DNA of 64,000 nucleotides from Aphrocallistes beatrix. Taxonomy: Eukaryota > Porifera > Hexactinellida > Sceptrulophora > Aphrocallistidae. Numbering within the stretch: the stretch's first letter is position 1; every line of letters starts with the position of its first letter. Positions 21,677 to 31,160 of this stretch are shown here, piece by piece. The notes under the pieces are model-generated. The model did no database searches, was not told the origin of the DNA, and worked only from the letters and a program-made list of their open reading frames with translations. Both the position numbers and the translations under genes were made by a program. The DNA lies in contig OY725489.1 of assembly GCA_963281255.1 (NCBI GenBank), positions 186,001 through 250,000 on the forward strand. Direction: 5' to 3'.

Positions 21677-22951
21677 TTAGAACAATTGTAAACAATAATT
21701 AGGATTACCAGACAATACAAACAAAATGCCAGAATTAGAAATGGCAATACCACGTGGAGCAATGAATTCTCCTTTCCCGTTCCCTTTCCTTCCAATGGTG
21801 TGGAGGAGCTCCCCGGAGTTTGAGAGTATCTTGATGGCATGGTGGTCCCTGTCACTAACGAGGATATTCTGTTCAGAGTCCAGACAGAAGAAATCAGGAT
21901 ACCATACCAAACATCCCTGATCTCCTCCCCGAGACACGCAGGAAGTAAGGAGGTCTCCACTTCTGGAGAAGAAGTGGATGCAGTTGGGACTCCTGTCTAG
22001 TACCACCACTTTATCTGTCGTTAGTTTCACGTCTAGAGGTAAAGATAGCAATCCTTGTCCGATAGTCTGTTTGTATTGTAGGAGGTTAGAGAACACGGAT
22101 ACTCTGTTGTTCCATTGGTCAGCTACAAACACGTCTCCATTACAGTCCACACTTAATCCCCGTGGATAAGACAGCTGTCCTTCATTACTCCCCTTACCAC
22201 CAGCTCTGTTGAGTAGTTGGTGGCTGTTCTTACAGAACTGTAGTAGCGTGTTATTACCAAAGTCTGTTACGAGGATGTGATTATCAGTGACTGATATTCC
22301 CCAAGGTCCGAATAGTACTTCCTCTCCAAAGTGAGATAGGAATTCTCCTTGGAAGGACAGTACCTGTACGCGACTGTTCTCATAATCCGCTATATAAACC
22401 CTCTCATTCACTTCGTCTAGAGACAGTCCTTTACCAACATCAAGCTGCTTATCTCCATTCCCTCTCGTCCCAGCGGTTAGGATGGGTTGTGTCTTTTGAG
22501 AGTAATGCGGTGCTTCCAGCTGGACTACCTCCCCGAACTGTTCTATCTGGGTCTGAAGGAGGGAGAGGGTGGGACAGGAGAAGGAGAGGTTGGGGAGTGG
22601 GGTGGGAACACACAGCTGCTGCTTGTACTGTTCGTACACGAGTCCTGCTTGCTCGTGAGCGGGGAGGTTAATGTTCACTTTACTCATTTGATTCAGATGC
22701 AGCTGAGTTTGATCCAACTCTTCGATGGCTGCGACACGAGTGGACTCTTTGTTGTGGAAGTCATCGCGAAGATGTGCCACTACTTGGCAGAGAGTGTCTC
22801 TCCTCTCGATCAGGCCATTCAATGTGTCCGTGATTCGCGCGGCGATGCGATCGAAATGCGCAATTGTGTCGTAAGGGACAATTTCTTGAATATTTTCTTG
22901 AATATTCTCTTGAATATTTTCTTGAATATTTTCTTGAATATTTGTTGCCAT
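21677..22951 (-). CDS. NHL-2: coiled-coil plus NHL propeller, near copy of NHL-1
   Basis: 424 residues, single exon, aligned with NHL-1 along its whole length. Differences of note: the N-terminus has five NIQE tetrapeptides from a 12-bp repeat, the LIDQ insertion near residue 40 is absent, and the FSCPTLS heptad is single. The six blades read more canonically than in NHL-1, for example GVGKGLSLDEVNERVYIADYENSRVQVL-type spacing and ILVTDFGNNTLLQF where NHL-1 has lost two residues (ILVTDIHTLFQF). NHL-2 therefore looks like the better-preserved copy. No RING, B-box, signal peptide or membrane segment is present. Role inferred only from the family: a binding scaffold. Confidence 0.82.
   Translation of the reverse strand: MATNIQENIQENIQENIQENIQEIVPYDTIAHFDRIAARITDTLNGLIERRDTLCQVVAHLRDDFHNKESTRVAAIEELDQTQLHLNQMSKVNINLPAHEQAGLVYEQYKQQLCVPTPLPNLSFSCPTLSLLQTQIEQFGEVVQLEAPHYSQKTQPILTAGTRGNGDKQLDVGKGLSLDEVNERVYIADYENSRVQVLSFQGEFLSHFGEEVLFGPWGISVTDNHILVTDFGNNTLLQFCKNSHQLLNRAGGKGSNEGQLSYPRGLSVDCNGDVFVADQWNNRVSVFSNLLQYKQTIGQGLLSLPLDVKLTTDKVVVLDRSPNCIHFFSRSGDLLTSCVSRGGDQGCLVWYPDFFCLDSEQNILVSDRDHHAIKILSNSGELLHTIGRKGNGKGEFIAPRGIAISNSGILFVLSGNPNYCLQLF
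22885..22944 (-). repeat. 12-bp coding microsatellite (NIQE x5)
   Basis: Five tandem units of cttgaatatttt (one with a single change) in the 5' end of NHL-2. Unit length is a multiple of three, so expansions keep the frame. NHL-1 has one degenerate unit in the same place. Confidence 0.85.
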
Positions 22952-23109
22952 TGCTTCACTTTTGAATCGTTTGTGTTGAATAGAAATATTATACTCTAAG
23001 ACACAATCTGTATTATAAGTAATATGAGAATACTAGTGTACGTCAATGGTTGCTATGGAAACTTAGGGAATTTATAATATTGGATAAGTTGTTGGAAATA
23101 TGTTGAAAG

Positions 23110-24496
23110 TTATAATTTACTGATTTTAATTGATATCTAATTTCACGAGTCTACAAGAATGGATAAAATATTCTAAATTTAGTTGTACAACTAAGAAACT
23201 GTCACAGAAGCCAATCGGAACTAAGAATCCCTTGGTTCTAGTTTGCTATGGACCAATCAATGACAAGTGTCTCAATCCGATAAGAGTGGATTTCTGGAAT
23301 TCTTTTCAATCTCAATCGTCACCATTTCAATCATTTCATTGGTCAAACAGAAATCTATATTCAATTGGCTCTGTTTGTAAGAAATGGATAGATGTGTCTT
23401 AAAGTGGCAGTCATGCTACATTCCAGAGTTCACAGCGACACTTTTTCAAACATTTCTCACTTCTATGTTACAGGGTGGGGTTCAAGTACTTCTGTACTTA
23501 AAACCGTAGAAAGCCCAGAGGGGACACAGTGTCCCCGATATCGCGGATGTCTCCCAGCCATTTTCTATGGCACTGAAGCCATATAAATGCTGGGCATTCT
23601 ACAGTTATGTACAGATTATTAATTATTAGCAAAAAATAATTCCCAATTTCTAATCGAATCTTATCACTTGCCAATATAGTCCCGGTTTTATCATGGTTCA
23701 AGCTGGTATGTATGCAAATATTACAGCAAATTTGAAAAAAAACATGACGACAATACATTGAGAAATGCTTACATCATGTAACTATCTATAATGAGCACAT
23801 ACGAGTCTAGACGAATCAAGTTTCAATTGTATAAAGATAGTGACCGTGAGTAAGTGTTTAGAAAATCTATACAAGAACAGTTCAAATAAGACATACGACT
23901 ACTAATTTCAGATTTTTAAAGAGCTATTCCATTTGAAAAATCTTCAATTCTATTGCTACACTCTCCAGTGCAAGGAGAGTTTGCTCATTTGAGAAAATTC
24001 TCACTTGGAAGGACATAAAGTAGCTAAAATTAAATTATTATTTGAGTTCAAACATAAAAATCAAGAGTACATTATTTTTATAGTATAAATATTGTGTCTA
24101 GGATATCATAAATGGATGAACAAGAAATTAACCAAAGTTGCAATATAATATCATTGGCACTATAGGCTATCTATCTCGCCATAGTAGATACAGATATGAT
24201 CATTTTAACGAAGTTAATTACCATTCAATAATACGTTTAAGTTTCAATAGTCTTCAAACAGTCAATTAAATTCGTTCTGAATTCGTTCTGAATTCGAGTA
24301 CCAGAAGGTAAGTGTATAAATGTACATATGTGTTATGTGTAATCAAGGCGTAATTACAGCAGTATATGCACCTGCTATCTAACAATGAATATTCCCTTCA
24401 TGTACCTTCTATATTTACATCACTTCATATCTGCCCCTATTCTCCTCGTTTTGCTTTTAAGTATTGAACATTTTAGATAATATTCTTAATAAAGCA
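23110..24496. other. Spacer before the metallo-hydrolase array, with MBL-1 leader
   Basis: Open frames up to 90 codons here have no recognisable content. About 23,510-23,602 may be a small MITE (agaaagcccag ... ctgggcattct). From about 23,935 on, the DNA is shared with regions upstream of MBL-2 and MBL-3/4. The bases just before the MBL-1 start (aacattttagataatattctta) are the same in MBL-2 and MBL-3. Confidence 0.5.
23935..23999 (+). promoter_or_regulatory. Conserved upstream module of the metallo-hydrolase genes
   Basis: A ~65-bp module with ctctattgctacactctcc and gtgctcatttgagaa words occurs upstream of MBL-1 (23,935), MBL-2 (26,281) and MBL-4 (30,322), at different distances from the ATG. 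Conservation stands out against the diverged surroundings. It may be a promoter element or simply part of the ancestral duplicated unit. Confidence 0.45.
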
Positions 24497-25846
24497 ATGA
24501 GGTTGATCGCAATATTATTGTTTGAATCATTCCTAATACTGGCCAATCCACTTGACGAGAAAAAAGAGTGGATGGACTCCGACAAAATGAATAGCGAAGA
24601 GAAGGGAATGTGGAACAAGTCGAAAGAGGTGTTGGTGGATAATTGTCCTATGGTGTGTGAAGATTCGAGTGGTACTAAGTTTTGTTGCATGGAAGATAGT
24701 GCCAAAGCATGTTGCACTGAAAATAAGCAATGCTGTAGAAGACTCAACCCAGACGAACAACTGACTGAAGATGTTAATGGGAATAAAGCAGATAGTAAAA
24801 AGCCTCAAGAGGAAATTATACTAGACCAAGTAATTGTCTGGGCACTAGGTGTTGGTGGACTGGGGGATAGTACATACATAATGTGTCCTAATAATGACAT
24901 AGTAATAATAGATATGGGATCATCAAACAAAAGTCCGTATGGATTTAATAAATCACAAATTCAGGACTCATTAGTTAGTTATCTCAAAACTTATCCGTTT
25001 TCCAAGTTCCGGATAATTATAACGTATCCAGATAAATACCATTATAACTACTTTCAGGATGTCTTGACAGGTTTGGAGTCTTGTGTTGAATATTTCATTC
25101 TAGGGGGAGATTTTGAAAAATACACCGATGGAGACTTCAACAGTTGGCTGTCAAAAAATTTTCCGAACAGAATATATTCAATTGAAGGAGGATCACCTTG
25201 TTATGGGAATGAAGACTGCAAAATTGTGCCATTTGGGAAAAGTAGTCCAGTTATCACTCCAGATTTTTGCAATAACGATTTCGTGAAATTCACCATACTT
25301 GCTGCCAACTTAGAAATTACGAAAACTTCTAAAATGTCAGCAGTTATAAAGGTGCAGTATGGGTCTATAAGCATTCTATTTCCCGGAGATTTCACATCTA
25401 ATATTGCTCAGCGTGCGATAATCTCCCGCTATAGTAAGACAGGAGAATTACAAGCTACTATGTATAAAATGGTACATCATGGTACTGATGGAAACGATTT
25501 ATTTTTTTTGAATGAAATAAAACCAAAAGCTGCGTTCGTAAGTCAGGAATCCCCTACCAGTTCAAACGATGCAGCTCCCAGATGTACAGTGATTAGAGAT
25601 CTAATTAATGTAGGAATTCAAAACCATTCAGATACGGGTGAACAAATCATTTGTGGAACTATTGGTCAAAAGCCAACCCAACACTTTGATTGGAATTATC
25701 AAATTTATGAAACATGTCGATCACAGTGCCAGAGTATAAGAATTGAATTAAATCGTAGTAATTACGAAATTGATTATCGCTTTGGACCCCCCCCATACCT
25801 CCCGATGAAGCCAGTAGTGAAGAGTGATGAAAGAATAGAAGTCTGA
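24497..25846 (+). CDS. MBL-1: secreted ComEC/Rec2-like metallo-hydrolase, degenerate metal site
   Basis: 449 residues from the ATG at 24,497; an upstream TTG is less likely because the signal peptide MRLIAILLFESFLILANP begins here. A Cys-rich segment follows (CPMVC...FCCM...ACC...QCCRR, residues ~53-86), with paired cysteines reminiscent of granulin. From ~115 on comes a metallo-beta-lactamase fold of the ComEC/Rec2 type: IDMGSSN, then the metal motif, FPGDF, and KMVHHGTDG. The first metal motif reads TYPDKYHYNY where the relatives have THPD[EK]DHYNY, so one His and one Asp are replaced by Tyr. This member may have lost hydrolase activity. It is intronless and the first of four tandem genes on this strand. 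Confidence 0.85.
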   Translation: MRLIAILLFESFLILANPLDEKKEWMDSDKMNSEEKGMWNKSKEVLVDNCPMVCEDSSGTKFCCMEDSAKACCTENKQCCRRLNPDEQLTEDVNGNKADSKKPQEEIILDQVIVWALGVGGLGDSTYIMCPNNDIVIIDMGSSNKSPYGFNKSQIQDSLVSYLKTYPFSKFRIIITYPDKYHYNYFQDVLTGLESCVEYFILGGDFEKYTDGDFNSWLSKNFPNRIYSIEGGSPCYGNEDCKIVPFGKSSPVITPDFCNNDFVKFTILAANLEITKTSKMSAVIKVQYGSISILFPGDFTSNIAQRAIISRYSKTGELQATMYKMVHHGTDGNDLFFLNEIKPKAAFVSQESPTSSNDAAPRCTVIRDLINVGIQNHSDTGEQIICGTIGQKPTQHFDWNYQIYETCRSQCQSIRIELNRSNYEIDYRFGPPPYLPMKPVVKSDERIEV

Positions 25847-26593
25847 GGCTTATAATTCTCGTTGAAGTAGGATCAACGAATGATTTTAGTCGGTGTCTCT
25901 ATAGTTTCAGGATTAGTAGATAGCTTTTTTTTAGTTTTCGTTTCAGGGATATACTGTTTTGGATTTTTTTGTATATAAGTGTGCTTTCTAAACTTGCAGG
26001 TAATTTAGTGCAATTTTTTTCACTAAATACTAAGGTAATGGTGACGAAAAATTGGTAAAATAAGTGTCACTCAAAATCCGTAGATGTGTGCTAAATCCTT
26101 ATCAGGACACTTTCCTGGGCTCAAATATAACTTACGGATTAAGTATACATATATACACATTTAGTACAGTTTTAGTGCAGTCCTATTGGAAGAGATGCAC
26201 TATTTGCACGAATGGTGCAAGGCTGTATGTGTCAGGTCTAAGTGATTAGATTGAAACCGGACCAAGCATACCAGTACCGTTAAAATCTTAAACTCTATTG
26301 CTACACTCTCCGAGAGTGCAAGGAAAGTTCGTTCATTTGAGAATAGTAGTCACTTAATGGCGCGGCACTTTCAGTCGGTCAACCGATTTCTTTCAACACT
26401 TAGGGGGCACAATTTATCTACAATACTTTGGTACACTCAGATACTATTTTAGCAGAAATATCCCTTCCTTAACCGTCATATATTTCACTCTACCTCATAC
26501 TCATCCCTTATTCCTTTTGATGTTGCGCGTTTAAGTATGCATAGCAAAAAATATTTATTAATAAACATTTTAGATAATATTCTTGAGAACGCA

Positions 26594-27931
26594 ATGAGGT
26601 TGATCGCAATATTATTGCTTGAATCATTCCTAATACTGGCCAATCCACTTAACGAGAAAAAAGAGTGGATGGACTCCGACAAAATGAATAGCAAAAAGAT
26701 AAGAATGTGGAACAAGTCGAGAGAGGTGTTGGTGGATAATTGTCCTGTGGTGTGTGAAGATTCGAGTGGCACTAAGTTTTGTTGCATGGAAGATAGTGCC
26801 AAAGCATGTTGCACTGAAAATAAGCAATGCTGTAGAAGACTCAACCCAGACGAACAACTGACTGAAGATGTTAATGGGAATAAAGCAGATAGTAAAAAGC
26901 CTCAAGAGGAAATTGTTTTAGAACAGATAACTGTCTTGGCACTAGCTGTTGGAGAGGGAGATTGTACTTTAATAAAATGTCCTAACAACAAACTGGTAAT
27001 AATAGATATGGGATCATCAAGCGGAGACAGTGTACAAATATTGCATGATAAAGATGTTAATAAGATATTGATTTTTTATCTCGATTCTTATCCTTCTTCC
27101 AAATTCAGGATAATTATAACACATCCAGATGAAGACCATTATAACTACTTAATAGGTGCTTTATATGGCTTGGAGTCCTCTGTTGAATATTTCATACTAG
27201 CGGGAGACCTTGACCAATACGATAGCATATACGCTAATTGGTTTTCAAAGGATTTTCCTAACAGGATATTTTCAATCAATGGAGGGTCACCTTGCTATGG
27301 GAGTGAAGACTGCAAAATAGTGCCATTTGGAAAAAGTAGTCCAGTTATTACTCCTAATTTTTGCAATGACGATCTCGTAAAATTCACCATACTTGCTGCC
27401 AACCTAGGAAGTATAAAGAATTCCAAAAGTGTAGCTATGAAGATGCAGTATGGCACTATAAGCTTGCTATTTCCTGGAGATTTCGCATCCAATGTTTCAC
27501 AGAATTTGTTAATCAACCACTACAACAGCACAGGAGAGTTAAGCGCTACTATATATAAAATGGCACACCATGGCTCCGCCACTCAAGCAAACAACTTTGA
27601 CTTTTTGAATCAAATAAAGCCAAAAGCTGCGTTTGCGAGTCAAGCATACCCTACCAATACAAACTCTGCATTTCCCAGATGTACTGTGGTTGATGATCTA
27701 GTTAAACTCGGAATTGAAAAAAATGTAAGGTCATATCCATTCGCTTGCGGAAATTCGGGTCAACAGCCAAAGGTTTACCCTCAATGGAATTATCAAATTT
27801 ATGAAACATGTCGACAGCAACCATACAACATGTGCTACAATATAAAAATTCTACTCAATCAAACTGATTACGTAATTGGTTACCTGCCTGAGACGACAGT
27901 GAAGAGTTCTGATGAAGGAATGAACGTCTGA
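26594..27931 (+). CDS. MBL-2: secreted ComEC/Rec2-like metallo-hydrolase, intact motifs
   Basis: 445 residues from 26,594; an in-frame ATG at 26,537 would put 19 polar residues before the signal peptide and is less likely. Order: signal peptide, Cys-rich segment nearly identical to that of MBL-1, linker, then the hydrolase domain with VGEGDCTLI, IDMGSSSGD, the metal motif THPDEDHYNYL, FPGDFASN, and KMAHHGSAT. In ComEC-like proteins these residues bind two metal ions; bacterial ComEC degrades the non-transported DNA strand, but substrates of stand-alone secreted animal versions are unknown to me. The C-terminal tail has paired Cys (ETCRQQPYNMC). Intronless. Confidence 0.87.
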   Translation: MRLIAILLLESFLILANPLNEKKEWMDSDKMNSKKIRMWNKSREVLVDNCPVVCEDSSGTKFCCMEDSAKACCTENKQCCRRLNPDEQLTEDVNGNKADSKKPQEEIVLEQITVLALAVGEGDCTLIKCPNNKLVIIDMGSSSGDSVQILHDKDVNKILIFYLDSYPSSKFRIIITHPDEDHYNYLIGALYGLESSVEYFILAGDLDQYDSIYANWFSKDFPNRIFSINGGSPCYGSEDCKIVPFGKSSPVITPNFCNDDLVKFTILAANLGSIKNSKSVAMKMQYGTISLLFPGDFASNVSQNLLINHYNSTGELSATIYKMAHHGSATQANNFDFLNQIKPKAAFASQAYPTNTNSAFPRCTVVDDLVKLGIEKNVRSYPFACGNSGQQPKVYPQWNYQIYETCRQQPYNMCYNIKILLNQTDYVIGYLPETTVKSSDEGMNV

Positions 27932-28637
27932 GGTATTGTAGTATTAATTAATGAGTGATTTTATTTGATATCTGATAGTTTCCGGATTAGTAGATTGCTT
28001 CTTTAGTTATATTTCTAGATATGCTTTGTATATTTGTTTGTTTATAAGTGTGCTTTCTAAACCTGCGGTAAACTAATGCAAAGGGAATTTTCCACACGAA
28101 GGTAATAGCGACCATTTTGGTAGGCCACACCTTGGGTATACATTCAGGCAATTTCGCCCATTAACAACCAATTTTAAGTCCAAAATGTAAATTCTATAAT
28201 AATTATCTTCTTTTTTCGGCAACTTTGCGTGTTAGCAACCGCTTTTTGAACAAGGTCGAGTTGCTAATAATCAAATTTCACTTTAGTTGGAATATTAATA
28301 ATGTCGGTCTAGATCAATAGTACAGCTCCATTATGTGACTAGAGGGATGGAATATATAATTAACTTCATTAGTACTGTCAGTGCCATTGACTCTAAATCA
28401 TAATCTGAGGAGATCGAGTCAAATTAGAATAAAAGAAAACATAGCGAGCGAATAACCAATTTTTCTACATACTTTGGTGCACTCAGATACTATTTTGGCA
28501 GAGATACTTCTTCCGGTACCTCCATTATTACACCACACCTTATTTCCTTCCCTTATTCTTTTTTGATGTTGTGCGCTTAAGTATACATAGCTAAACATTT
28601 ATAAATAAACATTTTAGATAATATTCTTACTAAAGCA

Positions 28638-29839
28638 ATGAGGTTGATAGCAATACTATTGTTTGAATCATTACTACTAATACTGGCCAATCCGCTTGAA
28701 GAGAAAGAAGAGTGGATGGACTCCAACAAAATTAGATTCAACCCAGCTAAACAACTGACTGGAGATGTTAATGGGAAAGAAGTACACATTAAAAAGTCTC
28801 ACGAGGAAATTGTTCCGAACCTGATAACCGTCTGGGCACTAGCAGTTGGACAGGGAGATAGTACACTCATAATATGTCCTAATAACGACCTCGTCATAAT
28901 AGATATGGGATCATCAAACAATAACAGTCCGTATGTATTGAATGATAAAAGTGTCCATAACATATTGGATGATCATCTCACATCTTATCCTTCATCCAAG
29001 ATCCTATAATTATAACACATCCAGATAAAGACCATTATAACTACTTTCAAGTTGCATTGGAAGGCTTGGAGTCCTCTGTTGAATATTTCATCCTAGGAGG
29101 AGACCTAAGCCAATACACATACGGAGATTTCAACAGTTGGTTGTCAGAGAATTTTCCTAACAAAATATATTCAATCAATAGAGGGTCATCTTGTTTTGGA
29201 AATAAAGACTGCACATTTGTGCCATTGGGAAAGAGTCCAGTTATTACTCCAAATTTTTGCAGCAACGATCTCGTGAACTTCACCGTCCTTGGTGCCAACC
29301 TAGGATATTTTACAAACAAACCACCCCAAAGTACAGTTACACTAAAGATGCAGTATGGTAATATAAGCGTGCTCTTTCCCGGAGATTTCGCATCCAATGA
29401 GGGACAGAATATGATAATCAACCACTATGAGAACACAAAAGAGTTAAACACTACTATATATAAGATGGCACATCATGGCTCTGCCACCCATGCAAACATC
29501 CTTCACTATTTGTATCGAATACAACCAAAAGCTGCGTTCGCAAGTCAGGCATACCCTACCAATACAAACTCTGCATTTCCCAGATGCTCTATGGTTGACG
29601 ATCTAGTTTACCTCTCAATTCTACGCGATTCAAGATCTTATCCATTCGCTTGTGGAAATTCTGGTCAACAGCCAAGAGTTTACACTCAATGGAATTATCA
29701 AATTTATGAAACATGTCGAAACCCAAATGCTCCGTGCTACAATATTAGAATTCAACTCGATCAGAACAATTACAAAATAGATTACGTCTCCCTCGATAAG
29801 TCAGTAGTGAAGTATTCTGATGAAGGAATGGAAGTCTGA
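28638..29839 (+). pseudogene. MBL-3: metallo-hydrolase with single-base frameshift
   Basis: The same family with a signal peptide (MRLIAILLFESLLLILANP) but without the Cys-rich segment. The frame breaks at about 29,000-29,005: MBL-4 reads tccaag-ttcaggata, here tccaag-atcctata, one base short. Downstream, in the other frame, the domain continues perfectly: THPDKDHYNYF, FPGDFASN, KMAHHGSATHAN and a normal C-terminus ending at 29,839. All catalytic residues are retained on both sides, so this is either a very young pseudogene or an assembly error. If the base is restored by re-sequencing, the gene would count as functional. It is the closest relative of the fragment at 1-718. Confidence 0.82.
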
Positions 29840-30038
29840 GCTATCTAATGCTCGTAGTAGCATCAGTGAGTGATATCTCCATAGTTTCAGGATTAGTAGA
29901 TAGCTTTTAGTTTTAGAGATATTCTGTTTTCAATATTTGTTTGTTTATGAGTGTGCTGCTAAACTTGTGGTAAACTAGTGCAAAGGGATTTCTTCCACTA
30001 AGTACTAAGGTAATGATTTGAGAAATCAAGTTTCAATT

Positions 30039-30143
30039 GTTTTCCTTACAAATATATTCTTAATAACACACTTACTCAATGTCACTATTTGGATTAAGTT
30101 AGTTAATCAAATACAGTGAAGAGAACATATTTGTAAGGAAAAC
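30039..30143. mobile_element. Short MITE between MBL-3 and MBL-4
   Basis: gttttccttacaaatatatt (30,039) and its near-perfect inverse ending gtaaggaaaac (30,143) form ~20-bp terminal inverted repeats around 65 bp. Family not assigned. Confidence 0.55.
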
Positions 30144-31160
30144 TTCATTAAAACCCGCGCTTTGCGAGATGTTTTGTTGCGTCATTTCCGGTTTAAGCCA
30201 TTTTGGGCGGGGAAGCCATACAAGCTTGGGGTCTTACTATAAATAGAAAAAAACACTAAGCCAACCGAATTAAGACACATGACTATTAATTTTAGACTGT
30301 TAAAGAGAGCTATTCTGTTAAAATCTTAAACTCTATTACTACAGTCTCCGAGAGTACAAGATAAAGGTGCTCATTTGAGAATGTTTTCACTTGGCAAGAC
30401 ATGAAGTAGCTAGTAATTAAATTCTTGTTGGAGTCCAAAACAGAAAAAGTAATGGTACACTCCATTTAGAGTGCAAATATTGAGTCAAGGATATTATAAA
30501 AAGCTGATATATGAGCAAGTGTTATCCAAAGTTGGAATATAATATCATTGGCACTATACACTATCTATCTGCCAAACATAAAATAGGTTTATTTTAACGA
30601 AGTTAACTAATATTCAATAATAATACGTGAAAGTTTCAATATTCCTCAAACAATCTTTTTAATTTTGTTCTCAAGTCGAGTTATGTATAATCAAGACGTA
30701 GTTACAGTGTATACATACTAGCAGTACATACAATGGAGTTTCCTATTAGCATCATTGCTATATCAGCAACCTTTTTCTCCAAATGATATATTTTTATTAA
30801 TACTGTTCCCATATTAATAAATTCGGTAATTCAAAATCAGAATTTTCTTAATGCTAACTAGTATCTATGAAGTTCACTCGCTACATTTTTTTGCAGCCAT
30901 CTAGAAAATTTCATACTTTTTTTCCTTCAAAAAGGAAAATGGTAGTAAGTAGCAACTAAATCCTTTACGGAGGAATGGGATTGTAATTAACTTCATTTGA
31001 ATTGTCAATATTATCCATCAATATTAGAGTAGACAGAGTCAACTTAGGATATAAGGGAGCATAGCGAGCGACAATGGAGTATGTGGGAGCATGAACCGTT
31101 TTTACATAGCTAGTAACATTTATTAATTATTAAGCAATATTTTAGGCAAAAACAAACGCA

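Noticed and set aside
23130-23402. 90-codon frame upstream of the metallo-hydrolase array
   Set aside because: No paralogue, no domain, and composition like the surrounding spacer.
24457-24808. Antisense frames over MBL-1 and MBL-2 starts, conserved between copies
   Set aside because: Conservation follows from the duplicated sense-strand coding sequence; there is no independent sign of translation.
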